Source of the DNA: Paraburkholderia sp. CNPSo 3274
GTDB lineage: Bacteria > Pseudomonadota > Gammaproteobacteria > Burkholderiales > Burkholderiaceae
Reading direction: 5' to 3'
NCBI RefSeq assembly: GCF_024206475.1
Contig: NZ_JAMBPR010000027.1
Location: 1 to 64,000 of the forward strand
DNA length: 64,000 bases
The notes under the pieces are model-generated. The model worked only from the letters and a program-made list of their open reading frames with translations, had not been told where the DNA came from and searched no databases. Made by a program: the position numbers and the translations under genes. The stretch's first letter is position 1. Each line of letters starts with the position of its first letter. Positions 52,484-61,209 of this stretch are shown here, in pieces.

Positions 52484-53422
52484 ATGGGGCGTGATTTTGA
52501 CAATGTTTATAACGTGAGTGTGATCATTCCACACTACAACAGCCTTGATTTGCTTTGGGTGGCAATAGAATCGATATACAGTCAAACCGTTGTTCCGCGG
52601 GAAATTATCGTCATAGATGACGCGTCGGGGGCGCACTTCGAATTGCCGAGTCGTTGCGGGGATGACATTGTTTTACGCCTGATTCGCGAGAGCGAGAATC
52701 ATGGCGCGGCGTGGTGTCGAAACAGGGGCATTGAGGAGGCCACCGGCGATCTGATCGCTTTTCTGGATGCTGATGACCGATGGCTCCCGAACAAGCTTGA
52801 ACGCTGCCTCGCCGCGTTCGGCCCCAAGCCTGCGGGGAACGAAGCGAAGGTGCTCTTCAGTAACGTCGTCCTCACGGACGGAGGCCGGCGCATCCTGGGC
52901 AACCGCGCGCCCTACGATGGACAATCGATGCTTGATTTCATCCTATTGGAGGAAGGCTATATTCAGACTTCATCGATCATGATGTGGCGTCATCAGTATC
53001 CGCTGATCAGCTTCGATGGGTCGTTGCGTCGTCATCAGGATTGGGATTTTGCCATTCGAGCAGAAATGGCTGGCTGTGCATTCGTTTATTTGCACGATGC
53101 GCTGGTGGAGTATTCCTTGAGTGAGAGTCCCGCCAGAATATCGAAGGCGGTCAGTTGTGAACCGAGTCTCGTGTTTTTTGAAAAATATAACAAGATGATG
53201 TCCAAGGGGCACGTTTCCTCATTTGTATTTAATGTTCTGATTTACAAGAAAATGAGTATCGCCTTGAGGATTGCCATTATCGAGCGAGTTTTGTTGAGGG
53301 AGATAGAGATTCCCGGCAAAGATTGGGCGTCGCTGTTTTTGAGGCTGGTTATCGGGTTGGGAGGTGTGAATTTAATCAAGCAGTTGAGACGAGTAATCCA
53401 GGCTCAGGATTATTCGACTTGA
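52484..53422 (+). CDS. Glycosyltransferase family 2
   Basis: A 312-residue GT-A enzyme: VSVIIPHYNSLDLLWVAIES, REIIVIDDASG, GLIAFLDADDRW-type motif (here GDLIAFLDADDRWLP) with the DxD site, and a distal RRHQDWDFAIRAEMAG. GAGG lies 6 nt before the ATG at 52484. It is outside the main polysaccharide operon, preceded by AT-rich DNA and lower in G+C toward its 3' end, suggesting acquisition. It probably adds a sugar to a surface glycan; the acceptor is unknown. Confidence 0.85.
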   Translation: MGRDFDNVYNVSVIIPHYNSLDLLWVAIESIYSQTVVPREIIVIDDASGAHFELPSRCGDDIVLRLIRESENHGAAWCRNRGIEEATGDLIAFLDADDRWLPNKLERCLAAFGPKPAGNEAKVLFSNVVLTDGGRRILGNRAPYDGQSMLDFILLEEGYIQTSSIMMWRHQYPLISFDGSLRRHQDWDFAIRAEMAGCAFVYLHDALVEYSLSESPARISKAVSCEPSLVFFEKYNKMMSKGHVSSFVFNVLIYKKMSIALRIAIIERVLLREIEIPGKDWASLFLRLVIGLGGVNLIKQLRRVIQAQDYST

Positions 53423-53425
53423 ATT

Positions 53426-53461
53426 GCGCCGGCCTCGAAAAATAAAAGTTATAGCCGGCGC
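53426..53461 (+). terminator. Possible transcript-end hairpin after GT2
   Basis: GCGCCGGC (53426-53433) pairs perfectly with GCCGGCGC (53454-53461) across a 20-nt A-rich loop, starting 3 bp after the stop codon. The loop is long and no T-run follows, so it may be a weak or Rho-assisted terminator. Confidence 0.4.
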
Positions 53462-53980
53462 CCCGGCAGTCTTGCACACCCCTTCTGCCCCCGTCAGCTG
53501 GAAGTTCTCGTCAAGCGCAGCAGCCAGCGCTGGTTCTTGCCCCGTTTTATCTCCGCGATCGACGCATGCCACCTTTTCATCACAGCGGGCGGCCTGCTAG
53601 GCCCACGAGTGCGCACGTCGACCTAAGCGCGCTTCTGCGCGCTGGCCGGACGCCGCATGCACCGAACCCGTTATCCGATGGAATCGTCCCGTGCTACGTT
53701 GCGCACGTTTATAAACGTCGTTGTCGACACCACGAGATTCACGCGCGCTAAACCGCGTTGGGATTGTGTATGTCTGCGCACAGATGGTGCAGCCGCGTTC
53801 TGCTCTAATCGCAGGGCCGATACCGGCAGGGTGCGAAGTAAGCGAGCACGCTTCGCGCAACCCACCCGCAAGGACAGCCACGCCATGATCTACGTCACGA
53901 TCAGCAGGGATATCGATAGCACTCGAGACCCGAAGGCTGTGCCAGGTATCGTCGCGATGATTTCGACTTCGGGGTCCTAA
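53462..53980. other. Spacer before the FkbH-like gene
   Basis: About 520 bp with no recognised gene. It contains a 7-bp hairpin AGCGCGC-TTCT-GCGCGCT (53626-53643). A short frame starting MIYVTISRDID at 53885 ends with TAA at 53978-53980, directly abutting the FkbH-like ATG; this could be a translated leader peptide of 31 residues, but nothing supports it beyond position. Confidence 0.35.
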
Positions 53981-55852
53981 ATGCGTCAATTTGTCCGCGA
54001 TTTGTTTTACTCTTCCGTCGCCGATAAACAGGTGAATTTACCGCTTCCGCCGACGTCGCTCGCGATCCATGCGCGCAAGCTCAATATATTGCTGCTGGGC
54101 ACGTGTTCAGTAGAGATGCTCGCCAAGCGAAGCGCGAACTCTGGGCACAACATCCGTCACATACTGATGGGCTCGAGACGCCACGCTCCTATTCCGGAAG
54201 CCGCGCCAACAGATGATGTCGCGGTGGTGAACCTCACACTCCGTCACATTCTGGGTGAAGTGACGCAAACGCCTGAACCCGTGGTTGATATGGTTTTCTC
54301 GCGGCTCCGTTCAGACGATGAGGCTCGCGCCCTTCTGGAAAAAACGGGGGAATATATCTCTCAGAAGGTGGCGCAGGTCGCCGCGCAGATAACGACGGCT
54401 CCGATTGTTTTCATGTCGTTTTTCGAGCCAAGCTTCAATTACGAGGGTGATCTCATCGACCCATTCGGTATGACATCGCCTGGAAATCTGGTGCGCGAGA
54501 TCAACCGGCTTTTATCCGACGCTGTCCGGCGAACGAACAATTGCTACTTTCTCGACACCAACGAAATATTGAACTTCGTCGGACGCCGGCACCTGCAGGA
54601 CGATGTCCTGTTGAGCAGTTCACATGCCTCGTTCATCAACGATTGGGACTTCAAGCTTGACGCGAATCGATTGATTGCGCCTAAAGCGATTGGGAATATC
54701 CTGACTTATGAGGTTGCGTCGCGCGAATTTACCCTTGCGTTCCTGTCCCGGATTGAAGCGATTGTCAAGGTCATCGAGCAACGAGACCCAGTGAAACTGA
54801 TTATCGTCGATCTCGACGACACCATGTGGCGCGGCGTTGCGGCGGAAGGCGAGAGCGTGAGTCTGGATCAACGTATCGAAGGCTGGCCTATCGGCCTCGC
54901 CGAAGCCCTGATGTACTTCAAGAAGCGTGGCGGACTGCTGGCGATTTGCAGCAAGAACGAAGAAGCGCCCACCATTGAACGGTTCAACGCTATCTGGCGC
55001 GGCGCCATCACTTTGGATGACTTCGCGTGCGTCCGAATCAACTGGAAGCCGAAGTCGCAGAACATCCTTGAAATAATCAAGGAGGTCAATCTGCTTCCGG
55101 CAAACTGTGTCTTCATCGACGACAACGACCGTGAATTGTCCGAGGTGAAGGCAGCGATCCCTGCCATTCGATGCCTGGGTGGCAATCATTACGACTGGCG
55201 GCGAATCATTCTGCGATCGGCCGAAACGCAAGTCCCCATCGTCACCGAGGAGTCGTCGCGCCGCACAGAACTCGTGCGCGCAATCTCGCAGCGCGAAGCC
55301 AGTGCCGACACCTCCAACGGTGCTTCGCGGGAGGAGTGGCTAGCTTCGTTACAGCTTCGCCAGTCGTTCTTCTTGATCAAGACTCCTCAATCGAGACACT
55401 TCGATCGCGCCTTCGAGCTGATCAACAAGACAAATCAATTCAACACGACAGGGAAAAGATGGGAGCGATCGGAGTTTGAGACGTTCATAACCCAAGGCGG
55501 CTATTGCGTGGTCTCTTCTCTTCGGGACAAGTTAATCGACAACGGCATTATTTCCGTTTGCCTGATCAATGGCGAGAAGATCGTCCAGGTCGTGCTGTCG
55601 TGCCGCGTGTTTGGGCTTGGCGCGGAACTGGTCGTTGGGGCGATTGCGACGCGGTTGGCGCTCAAGTCGGGCGCTGAAGTCCGCGCCGAGCTGGTCGATA
55701 CCGGAAGGAATGCGACCTGCCACGACTATTTCAAACGGCTCGGTTTCTCCCAAACTGCCGCTGGTTTGTACTCGCGCGCCGCGAACGAACTGCCGTCCTA
55801 CATCAAGATCGAGAATATGGGCGCGGCCGAGTTTCCTCCTGTGCGGATTTAA
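53981..55852 (+). CDS. FkbH-like protein (HAD-IIIC domain plus GNAT-like C-terminus)
   Basis: A 623-residue protein. The N-terminal about 250 residues resemble the SGNH-like domain of FkbH proteins. The HAD core begins with IIVDLDDTMWRGV (Asp277, Asp279) and continues with LLAICSKNEE (motif II) and NCVFIDDNDRELSEV (motif IV). The last about 160 residues look like an acetyltransferase fold (FELINKTNQFNTTGKRW, FGLGAELVVGAI). Family members load and dephosphorylate a glyceryl unit from 1,3-bisphosphoglycerate onto a carrier for methoxymalonyl-ACP or glyceryl-modified products. No dedicated ACP or partner dehydrogenases are nearby, so a glycan-modifying or stand-alone role is equally possible. 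Confidence 0.85.
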   Translation: MRQFVRDLFYSSVADKQVNLPLPPTSLAIHARKLNILLLGTCSVEMLAKRSANSGHNIRHILMGSRRHAPIPEAAPTDDVAVVNLTLRHILGEVTQTPEPVVDMVFSRLRSDDEARALLEKTGEYISQKVAQVAAQITTAPIVFMSFFEPSFNYEGDLIDPFGMTSPGNLVREINRLLSDAVRRTNNCYFLDTNEILNFVGRRHLQDDVLLSSSHASFINDWDFKLDANRLIAPKAIGNILTYEVASREFTLAFLSRIEAIVKVIEQRDPVKLIIVDLDDTMWRGVAAEGESVSLDQRIEGWPIGLAEALMYFKKRGGLLAICSKNEEAPTIERFNAIWRGAITLDDFACVRINWKPKSQNILEIIKEVNLLPANCVFIDDNDRELSEVKAAIPAIRCLGGNHYDWRRIILRSAETQVPIVTEESSRRTELVRAISQREASADTSNGASREEWLASLQLRQSFFLIKTPQSRHFDRAFELINKTNQFNTTGKRWERSEFETFITQGGYCVVSSLRDKLIDNGIISVCLINGEKIVQVVLSCRVFGLGAELVVGAIATRLALKSGAEVRAELVDTGRNATCHDYFKRLGFSQTAAGLYSRAANELPSYIKIENMGAAEFPPVRI

Positions 55853-56116
55853 ACGCGACGATCTCGGCTTCAGCGGGTGCAATGTGCTTTCGCGAAAGCA
55901 GTTCTGACGAACGTTGCGTCACAGTCGTCGAACGACTTGCGTGCGATAACGTACCGTATGTGCGATGAGTCGCTGTTCCAATGCCTAATAAATTGAAATT
56001 CTTCGAGCACCGCTGCTCGCAGTCAGGAACCCAATCAAGCCAACTTGACCGTCAACCGCTGCGGTAACGATCGTTAGCGAGCGGGCGGCGTATAGCCAAA
56101 TGAGAAGGACCGGATC

Positions 56117-57301
56117 GTGAACAGCACAGCTAAACTTTGGGTTCTTGCTTTTTGCCGATTCTCTATCGTGCTCGTGACGTTGCTCATTTGCACGGCAAAC
56201 ATCACGAATAGCGCACTGCTGACATGGGGTTTCCACGAGGATCAAAACAGCGCGAACTACCAGATCACCTTCTACGAGATGATGAACGGTACAGCGAGAA
56301 AACCTTTCGTGTACCGGTCGTCGTTCCCGAGGGGGGTGAAATGGGCTGTGAGCCGACTAGGGCCAGACCTTCAGGAGAAGCTCTATACGCAGGTCAAGAA
56401 GCATGACGCAATTCGGCGCCTGTATTTCAACCGTTTGCCTGATAAGTACTGGACGCCAATTGTCGCGGTTACCTACTACGTCACATATTTCACCGTTGTG
56501 GCGGCGATGTTTTTATCACTGTGGTTGATATACCGCCTCGCCCGGGCGCATGCCTTGAAGTTTGGTCAGGCGCTCGGGTTCGTTGTGGCATTCAGTTTAA
56601 TTTACCCGTTGACGTTTCAAGAGAGCGCCTTTTATTACGACTTCCTCGAGTTGTTGGGCCTTTTCGCCGCATGTTCCTTCTTGCTGAGGCGGCAAATGCT
56701 CGCCTGCACAATCTGCATTGCGCTGGCCTCGTTCAATAAGGAAACCTTCTTTTTGGCTCCGCTCGCGCTTGTGTTCCTGCATGAGCGTGACGTCTCATTG
56801 CGAGCACGCGTCGGTTGGCTCGGCCTGCAGCTTGCATGCTGCCTCGCAAGTCGCCATCTGATTACAACCGGTTACGACGCCAATATTGGCAGCGCTGTTG
56901 AGTTTCACCTGTTCGATAATGTGCGCTTCTGGATTAATCCAAAATCGTACCTGATCTTCTGGAACGTTATCAGCAAGGGCGTTCCAACCCCAAGCGTCCA
57001 GAATCCGTTAATCATCGTTCCGCTAATCGTCTACTTTCTTGCTGCCTGGCGCATGGCGGGCACAAGATATCGGCACTATCTTCACGCAGCGCTGTGGCCG
57101 TTGGTGGCTCTTTTTATCCCTTTCGGTTATTTCGATGAAGTGCGCGCGCTCTCCTTGGCGTTTCCCGCGCTGACGCTCATCGCGCTCCATGGCGCGAATC
57201 GCTTTACGGACATATTCTCTTCGGCCACGGAGCCGGTAAAGATGGCGGGCGATTCGCCGTTGGTCAGCGCCACGTTGCCAGATGCCCAGCGGGAGACTTG
57301 A
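56117..57301 (+). CDS. Polytopic membrane protein of unknown function
   Basis: A 394-residue protein with about eight helices and a soluble stretch at about residues 40-115 after helix 1. Features seen: QESAFYYDFLELLGLFAAC and ALASFNKETFFLAPLALVFL, the latter similar to the FNKE-type segment of some GT-C-like integral membrane proteins of sugar loci. I do not recognise a named family. AGAAGGAC precedes the GTG/ATG region and the ATG at 56117 is chosen. It lies 264 bp after the FkbH-like gene on the same strand. A glycosyltransferase-like or polymer-assembly role is only a guess. Confidence 0.7.
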   Translation: MNSTAKLWVLAFCRFSIVLVTLLICTANITNSALLTWGFHEDQNSANYQITFYEMMNGTARKPFVYRSSFPRGVKWAVSRLGPDLQEKLYTQVKKHDAIRRLYFNRLPDKYWTPIVAVTYYVTYFTVVAAMFLSLWLIYRLARAHALKFGQALGFVVAFSLIYPLTFQESAFYYDFLELLGLFAACSFLLRRQMLACTICIALASFNKETFFLAPLALVFLHERDVSLRARVGWLGLQLACCLASRHLITTGYDANIGSAVEFHLFDNVRFWINPKSYLIFWNVISKGVPTPSVQNPLIIVPLIVYFLAAWRMAGTRYRHYLHAALWPLVALFIPFGYFDEVRALSLAFPALTLIALHGANRFTDIFSSATEPVKMAGDSPLVSATLPDAQRET

Positions 57302-57309
57302 ACTCGATG

Positions 57310-57610
57310 CCGAACCCCATACGCCCCGCGGTTTGACCTTGCCAACGGCATTGATGGCGTACGCCAGGCATTGACTCCCGATAGGCGTGTGGGCAGGATG
57401 TGTCGGAAACCGTCGTGCTATCGAAGCTGAATACCTGCGGCTGGCCAACTCGGGTACGCATGTGCGCAGGACGTTCAGGTTTCCGTTGAACATAATCCCG
57501 TCGTGAACCGCGCCGGCGACGTCGCGCTGATGGTGTGAACACCGGATTCAGCGGCTCCAGCGTCGCCCACAATTCGTCATCGATTTACGTCTTACCACGC
57601 CGCCATCGAT
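57310..57610 (-). pseudogene. Decayed IS5-family transposase fragment
   Basis: On the minus strand, two out-of-frame pieces join into the start of an IS5-type transposase. DDELWATLEPLNPVF with a following Arg-rich stretch matches the usual DELWxxLEPLLP start, and, shifted by one frame, DGIMFNGNLNVLRTCVPEL matches the usual NGILxVLRTGCPWEDLP region. Frameshifts and internal stops show it is dead. No terminal inverted repeats were identified. It lies between the unknown membrane protein and an AT-rich gene, marking past insertion activity at this junction. Confidence 0.5.
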
Positions 57611-57662
57611 ATGACGTTCCTGGCGAGATTGTCCAGTTGATATTTGCGCCGCGTGCATACGA

Positions 57663-58853
57663 TTATTTCTGGGAGGTGGAACGGGGGAAAGGTGTTTTCC
57701 TCGAGGAAACACTCAAAGGCCAATGACTGGCTATTGCAGCGGCCAGCAGGATGTAAGTTGTGAGAAAGTAATAGGTTAAAGAGTGCACTCGAATATTAAA
57801 CAAACCTTCGAGGCAAAGAGGGGCGATGGTCAGGAAAGGGAAAGCCCTCAAAAATACACCTGTCCACCCAATTCCTTGCGACGAGAGAATCATAGACAAA
57901 TAAAGGCAAACTGAAAAAACGCTAAAATCATACGACATCAATCTCGGGTTCAGCAGAATTAAAATTGCGAGAAAATAGAACAGCTCGCTTGCCGAACTGA
58001 TCTGCGCAGAGCCTTGCTCATGCCGGTATCGAAGAATTGTCGAAGCTAGTATAACGAGAAGTACCAGAAAAATATGGAGAGCAAGGCCGATTTTCCCCAT
58101 CCCAAGCTTGGAAAATACGCCAAAAATTGTGAGTCCTGCATCCCCATGCTGGATGATCTGATCGTAAATAGCACCCTCAAATCCTGCCCATAGTTGTGGG
58201 TAAAAGGCAGGCTGAATTATATAGATGCAGGCGACAGATAATAGTACCGCAACGAATGCGGACAACCGACGTCGCGGCAGAAAAAGATAAAGTAGGACAT
58301 AAGCAAGAAAATAGGGTTTTATCGCTGAAAAAAATATGATCGCGAAGGCATGCGGTGTCAACGCGTAAATCGACCGGTTTTTGTACAGAAAATACGACAG
58401 TGACACGAGGAGCAGGTGTGCAAAGACGCTAATGTTTCCCGTCTGGATTGAGGCATAACCGGATCCTCCAATCAGAAAACCAAGAACCACGCAAGGAGCC
58501 AGACGATGATACGAAATTAGCGACTTAAGATTTACGCAAACGCAAAGGATTCCTGCTGCCGAGGCCAGAACCAGGAAAGCAAATACAGTTGAAAAATCGA
58601 TAACAGAAAATGTCTTGAGAAAAATGGGGGGGTATACAAATGGAAAGTCACCCGATGCACACGCGTAAGGATTCGGAGAATACGAATAGCAAGTCAAACC
58701 TTTCTCGTATACATGGAAGTCCCAGAAAAATGAGCTGGCTTTTCCGGTGAATGCGAGAACCAATAAGCAGCATGCGACCGCAGATAAACTCCACAGAGAC
58801 CACCCCTTGTCGTCGTTCACGCGCGCCACATCTTGCTTCAAGTACGCCCCCAT
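57663..58853 (-). CDS. GT87-like (DUF2029) polytopic membrane glycosyltransferase
   Basis: A 396-residue protein with about ten helices. The first periplasmic loop has FFWDFHVYEKGLTCYSYSPN followed by FPFVYPPIF, the D.xxY...(Y)PP pattern of GT87/DUF2029 enzymes. A late loop has NPRLMSYDFSVFSVCLYL, the conserved NPR..SYD of this family. GT87 enzymes use polyprenyl-phosphate sugars on the periplasmic side and include mycobacterial mannosyl- and arabinosyltransferases. Base composition is strikingly AT-rich relative to neighbours, pointing to horizontal gain. It lies next to a polyprenyl-phosphoryl-arabinose pathway, which could provide its donor. The ATG at 58853 is chosen over upstream frames. 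Confidence 0.8.
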   Translation of the reverse strand: MGAYLKQDVARVNDDKGWSLWSLSAVACCLLVLAFTGKASSFFWDFHVYEKGLTCYSYSPNPYACASGDFPFVYPPIFLKTFSVIDFSTVFAFLVLASAAGILCVCVNLKSLISYHRLAPCVVLGFLIGGSGYASIQTGNISVFAHLLLVSLSYFLYKNRSIYALTPHAFAIIFFSAIKPYFLAYVLLYLFLPRRRLSAFVAVLLSVACIYIIQPAFYPQLWAGFEGAIYDQIIQHGDAGLTIFGVFSKLGMGKIGLALHIFLVLLVILASTILRYRHEQGSAQISSASELFYFLAILILLNPRLMSYDFSVFSVCLYLSMILSSQGIGWTGVFLRAFPFLTIAPLCLEGLFNIRVHSLTYYFLTTYILLAAAIASHWPLSVSSRKTPFPRSTSQK

Positions 58854-58969
58854 CTCAATTGTGACCGTCAGATAACATCGCAGGTTGACGGTCAAACATT
58901 CGTCCACCTGAGCTTCCCCGCCCGACAGCACCGGAGTTCACGCGGGTATTGAACGTGAAGACGATCGGT

Positions 58970-59207
58970 TACTCGCGCATTCTCCGGGCAAACGTGAGGA
59001 ACTTCGCGTGGCGTAGCCCATAAAGCGAACGTGCAAACGCTGCCTGCGGGTTCTTCAGAGGGTCGCGCGCGCTTTGGCGGGTCCAAAGGACAACCCTAGG
59101 CCATGGTTGTAGGTGGATCTGTACGCCAGCGCACTATGCTCGGCGAGGTAGATACGGAAACCCCGCTCGATTTTCGGGTGCTCTGTGCTGTAGCTGAGCT
59201 GACGCGA
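58970..59207 (-). pseudogene. Possible remnant of a protein-coding gene 3' end
   Basis: Downstream of the UbiA gene the minus strand encodes KIERGFRIYLAEHSALAYRS and then, after a frameshift, DPLKNPQAAFARSLYGLRHA-type sequence ending in a stop. Residue composition is protein-like in both pieces, but the frame is broken and no start exists because the UbiA gene occupies the upstream side. I do not recognise the family. The whole interval 58854-59209 has no intact gene. Confidence 0.3.
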
Positions 59208-59209
59208 TA

Positions 59210-60640
59210 TCAGATCGCAAGCATCATGCTGAGGCCGGACAGTGCAATCACAGCAAGGCTCGCGCGATCCTTGAACGCGAACACGATCGGGTCGTCGTGC
59301 ATCGTGCCACGAAACGCGCACATCCAGATCCGGCTCACCCAGAAGAGAGTGAGTGCGAATGTTGCCCACAACGCCTTCGGGTGAAGATATAGCGCCTTCA
59401 TTTCCGGCGTGTTCAGATAAAGCGCGAGCACGAGCACGGCGAGGTATGCGGAAGCCGTGCCAAACGAGCGCAGGATCGAGATGTCCTGCGTAATATAGCC
59501 GCGCCCGGCGGCCTCCGTCTTGCCTTCCCGCAGGATCGTGTCGAGTTCGACATAGCGCTTGACCATGGCGAGTGAGAGGAAAATCGGGACGCAGAACAGG
59601 ATCAGCCAGTACGAGAGCTGAATGTCTGTTGCCGCGCCACCGGCGATCACACGCACGGTGTACAGACACGCAAGCGTGAATACATCGACAAGCGTCATGC
59701 GCTTGAGCGCGAACGAGTAGGCGACGGTGGTAACAAAATAGGCGGCCATTACGACGCCGAACTCGCGCGGCAGGAGTGCCGCGAGGCCGCCACCGGCGGC
59801 GAGCAGTCCAACAGTGAGCACGATCCCGAATTTGAGCGATAGCTTGCCCGACGCGAACGGCCGGCTGCGCTTGCGCGCGTGCCGCCTGTCTGCGTCGAGG
59901 TCGAGCATGTCGTTAAGCAGGTAAACCGACGAAGCGGCCAAGCTGAACGACAGAAACGCGATGCAGGCGGCAGCGAGTGCGGAACGGTCGGTGAAACGGT
60001 GTGCGGTGAGAAGTGGCACGAAGATCAGCACATTCTTCACCCATTGATGCACGCGCATTTCCTTGAGCACGAGCGGAATCAGCCGGCGCTTTTGCTCGAA
60101 AAAGATGATCGCAGCATTTGTTTTGCGAGCTGCGGCAGCAATGTGCTTGTCACCCACCACGATCGCCTGGCGAGCCTGGCGCCATACCGGCAAATCCGCT
60201 CGAGCATCGCCGCAATAGTCGAAGCCGTGGTCGCCGAACTGCTCGACGAGCGCCCGCGCCTTGTTTTTGCCGAGCAGGTTGTTGCCGACCGTGCTCGCGA
60301 GCACACCGGTAAAGAGTCCGATGTGTGCGGCGATTTGAGAGGCGAGGCGCTGGTTTGTGGCCGTGCACAGATACAGATCGCGCCCGCTCGCCCGCTCGTC
60401 GCGCAGCCACGAGAGCAGCTCTGTGTTGTAAGGCAGCACGCCAACGTCGATGTTCACGCGCTGTGCGATCTGCTCCTTCAGATAGGCGCGCCCGCGCAGC
60501 GCCCAGGCGAAGCACAGGAAGATCGACAGCGGACTCTGCTTGACGAGCACGAAGAAGGCTTCAAACAACAGGTCGGTGCGCGTGAGCGTTCCGTCCAGGT
60601 CCACGCACAGCGGGACAGGGTGTGCAGCGGGCGTGGCCAT
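59210..60640 (-). CDS. HAD phosphatase-UbiA prenyltransferase fusion (decaprenyl-phosphate phosphoribosyltransferase-like, NoeC-like)
   Basis: A 476-residue fusion. Residues 1-190 are a HAD hydrolase with VDLDGTLTR (Asp14, Asp16). Residues about 195-476 are a UbiA-type membrane enzyme with about eight helices and the first Asp-rich motif LLNDMLDLDADRR (Asn243-Asp251). In mycobacteria the UbiA enzyme Rv3806c couples PRPP to decaprenyl phosphate and a separate phosphatase removes the 5-phosphate; here both steps would be in one chain. GGAG lies 7 nt before the ATG at 60640; an ATG at 60646 is an alternative. It is the last gene of the pathway block. Confidence 0.87.
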   Translation of the reverse strand: MATPAAHPVPLCVDLDGTLTRTDLLFEAFFVLVKQSPLSIFLCFAWALRGRAYLKEQIAQRVNIDVGVLPYNTELLSWLRDERASGRDLYLCTATNQRLASQIAAHIGLFTGVLASTVGNNLLGKNKARALVEQFGDHGFDYCGDARADLPVWRQARQAIVVGDKHIAAAARKTNAAIIFFEQKRRLIPLVLKEMRVHQWVKNVLIFVPLLTAHRFTDRSALAAACIAFLSFSLAASSVYLLNDMLDLDADRRHARKRSRPFASGKLSLKFGIVLTVGLLAAGGGLAALLPREFGVVMAAYFVTTVAYSFALKRMTLVDVFTLACLYTVRVIAGGAATDIQLSYWLILFCVPIFLSLAMVKRYVELDTILREGKTEAAGRGYITQDISILRSFGTASAYLAVLVLALYLNTPEMKALYLHPKALWATFALTLFWVSRIWMCAFRGTMHDDPIVFAFKDRASLAVIALSGLSMMLAI

Positions 60641-60783
60641 GTTCATTCTCCGTGCCGGGACAGGAACAGGTGGACCGGTTGTTGGCGTGTTGGTCGTAGC
60701 GCAGCACAAGCGGCACTCGCGCGGTCCGGCAGAGCATCGTAACTATGGCCACGTGCAGGCTCTGTGCTGCAACGCACACGCGC

Positions 60784-61209
60784 TCAGGCAAACACGAAAC
60801 GCTTGTCGAGGTGGTATTTCGTGACATAGCCGATCACCAGACCGAGTGCGCCACCAGCGAGGCGCGCGATTTCATCGTGAAAGAGCGCATCCGCGGCGAA
60901 TTCAACCGCCCAGAAAACGACTGTCGTGCCGAGTCCCATGGCGACGTACAGCGTGAACGTGCGCACGCCGTGTGCGACGCTGCGGTGCTCGTAGCGGAAT
61001 ATCCAGGACTTGTCGAGAAGATATTTGACGACCAGCCCGACACCGGTTCCTATGCAGACCGAAATTGGCACCGCATAAACACCCTGGTACAGGTGGAACG
61101 CCAGGCTCTGGCTGCCCAGATTCGCGCCGATCGAAATGGCGGCGAACACCGCGTACCAGAAGACGAGGCGAGAGCGGCTCAGCGCGAGGCCTGTAGCCGG
61201 GCTGCTCAT
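60784..61209 (-). CDS. GtrA family membrane protein
   Basis: A 141-residue protein with four helices and GtrA features: VGLVVKYLLDKSWIFRYE in the middle and VIGYVTKYHLDKRFVFA at the very C-terminus. The ATG at 61209 overlaps the SDR stop as ATGA. In arabinan-type pathways a GtrA-like protein is the candidate flippase that exposes the polyprenyl-phosphate sugar to the periplasm. A second, different GtrA gene lies at 34305 in the NRPS-PKS block. Confidence 0.87.
   Translation of the reverse strand: MSSPATGLALSRSRLVFWYAVFAAISIGANLGSQSLAFHLYQGVYAVPISVCIGTGVGLVVKYLLDKSWIFRYEHRSVAHGVRTFTLYVAMGLGTTVVFWAVEFAADALFHDEIARLAGGALGLVIGYVTKYHLDKRFVFA

Noticed and set aside
58892..59669. Minus-strand frames at 58892-59086 and 59055-59669 as intact genes
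   Set aside because: The upper part of the longer frame is an out-of-frame shadow of the UbiA gene; the rest is a broken remnant without its own start.
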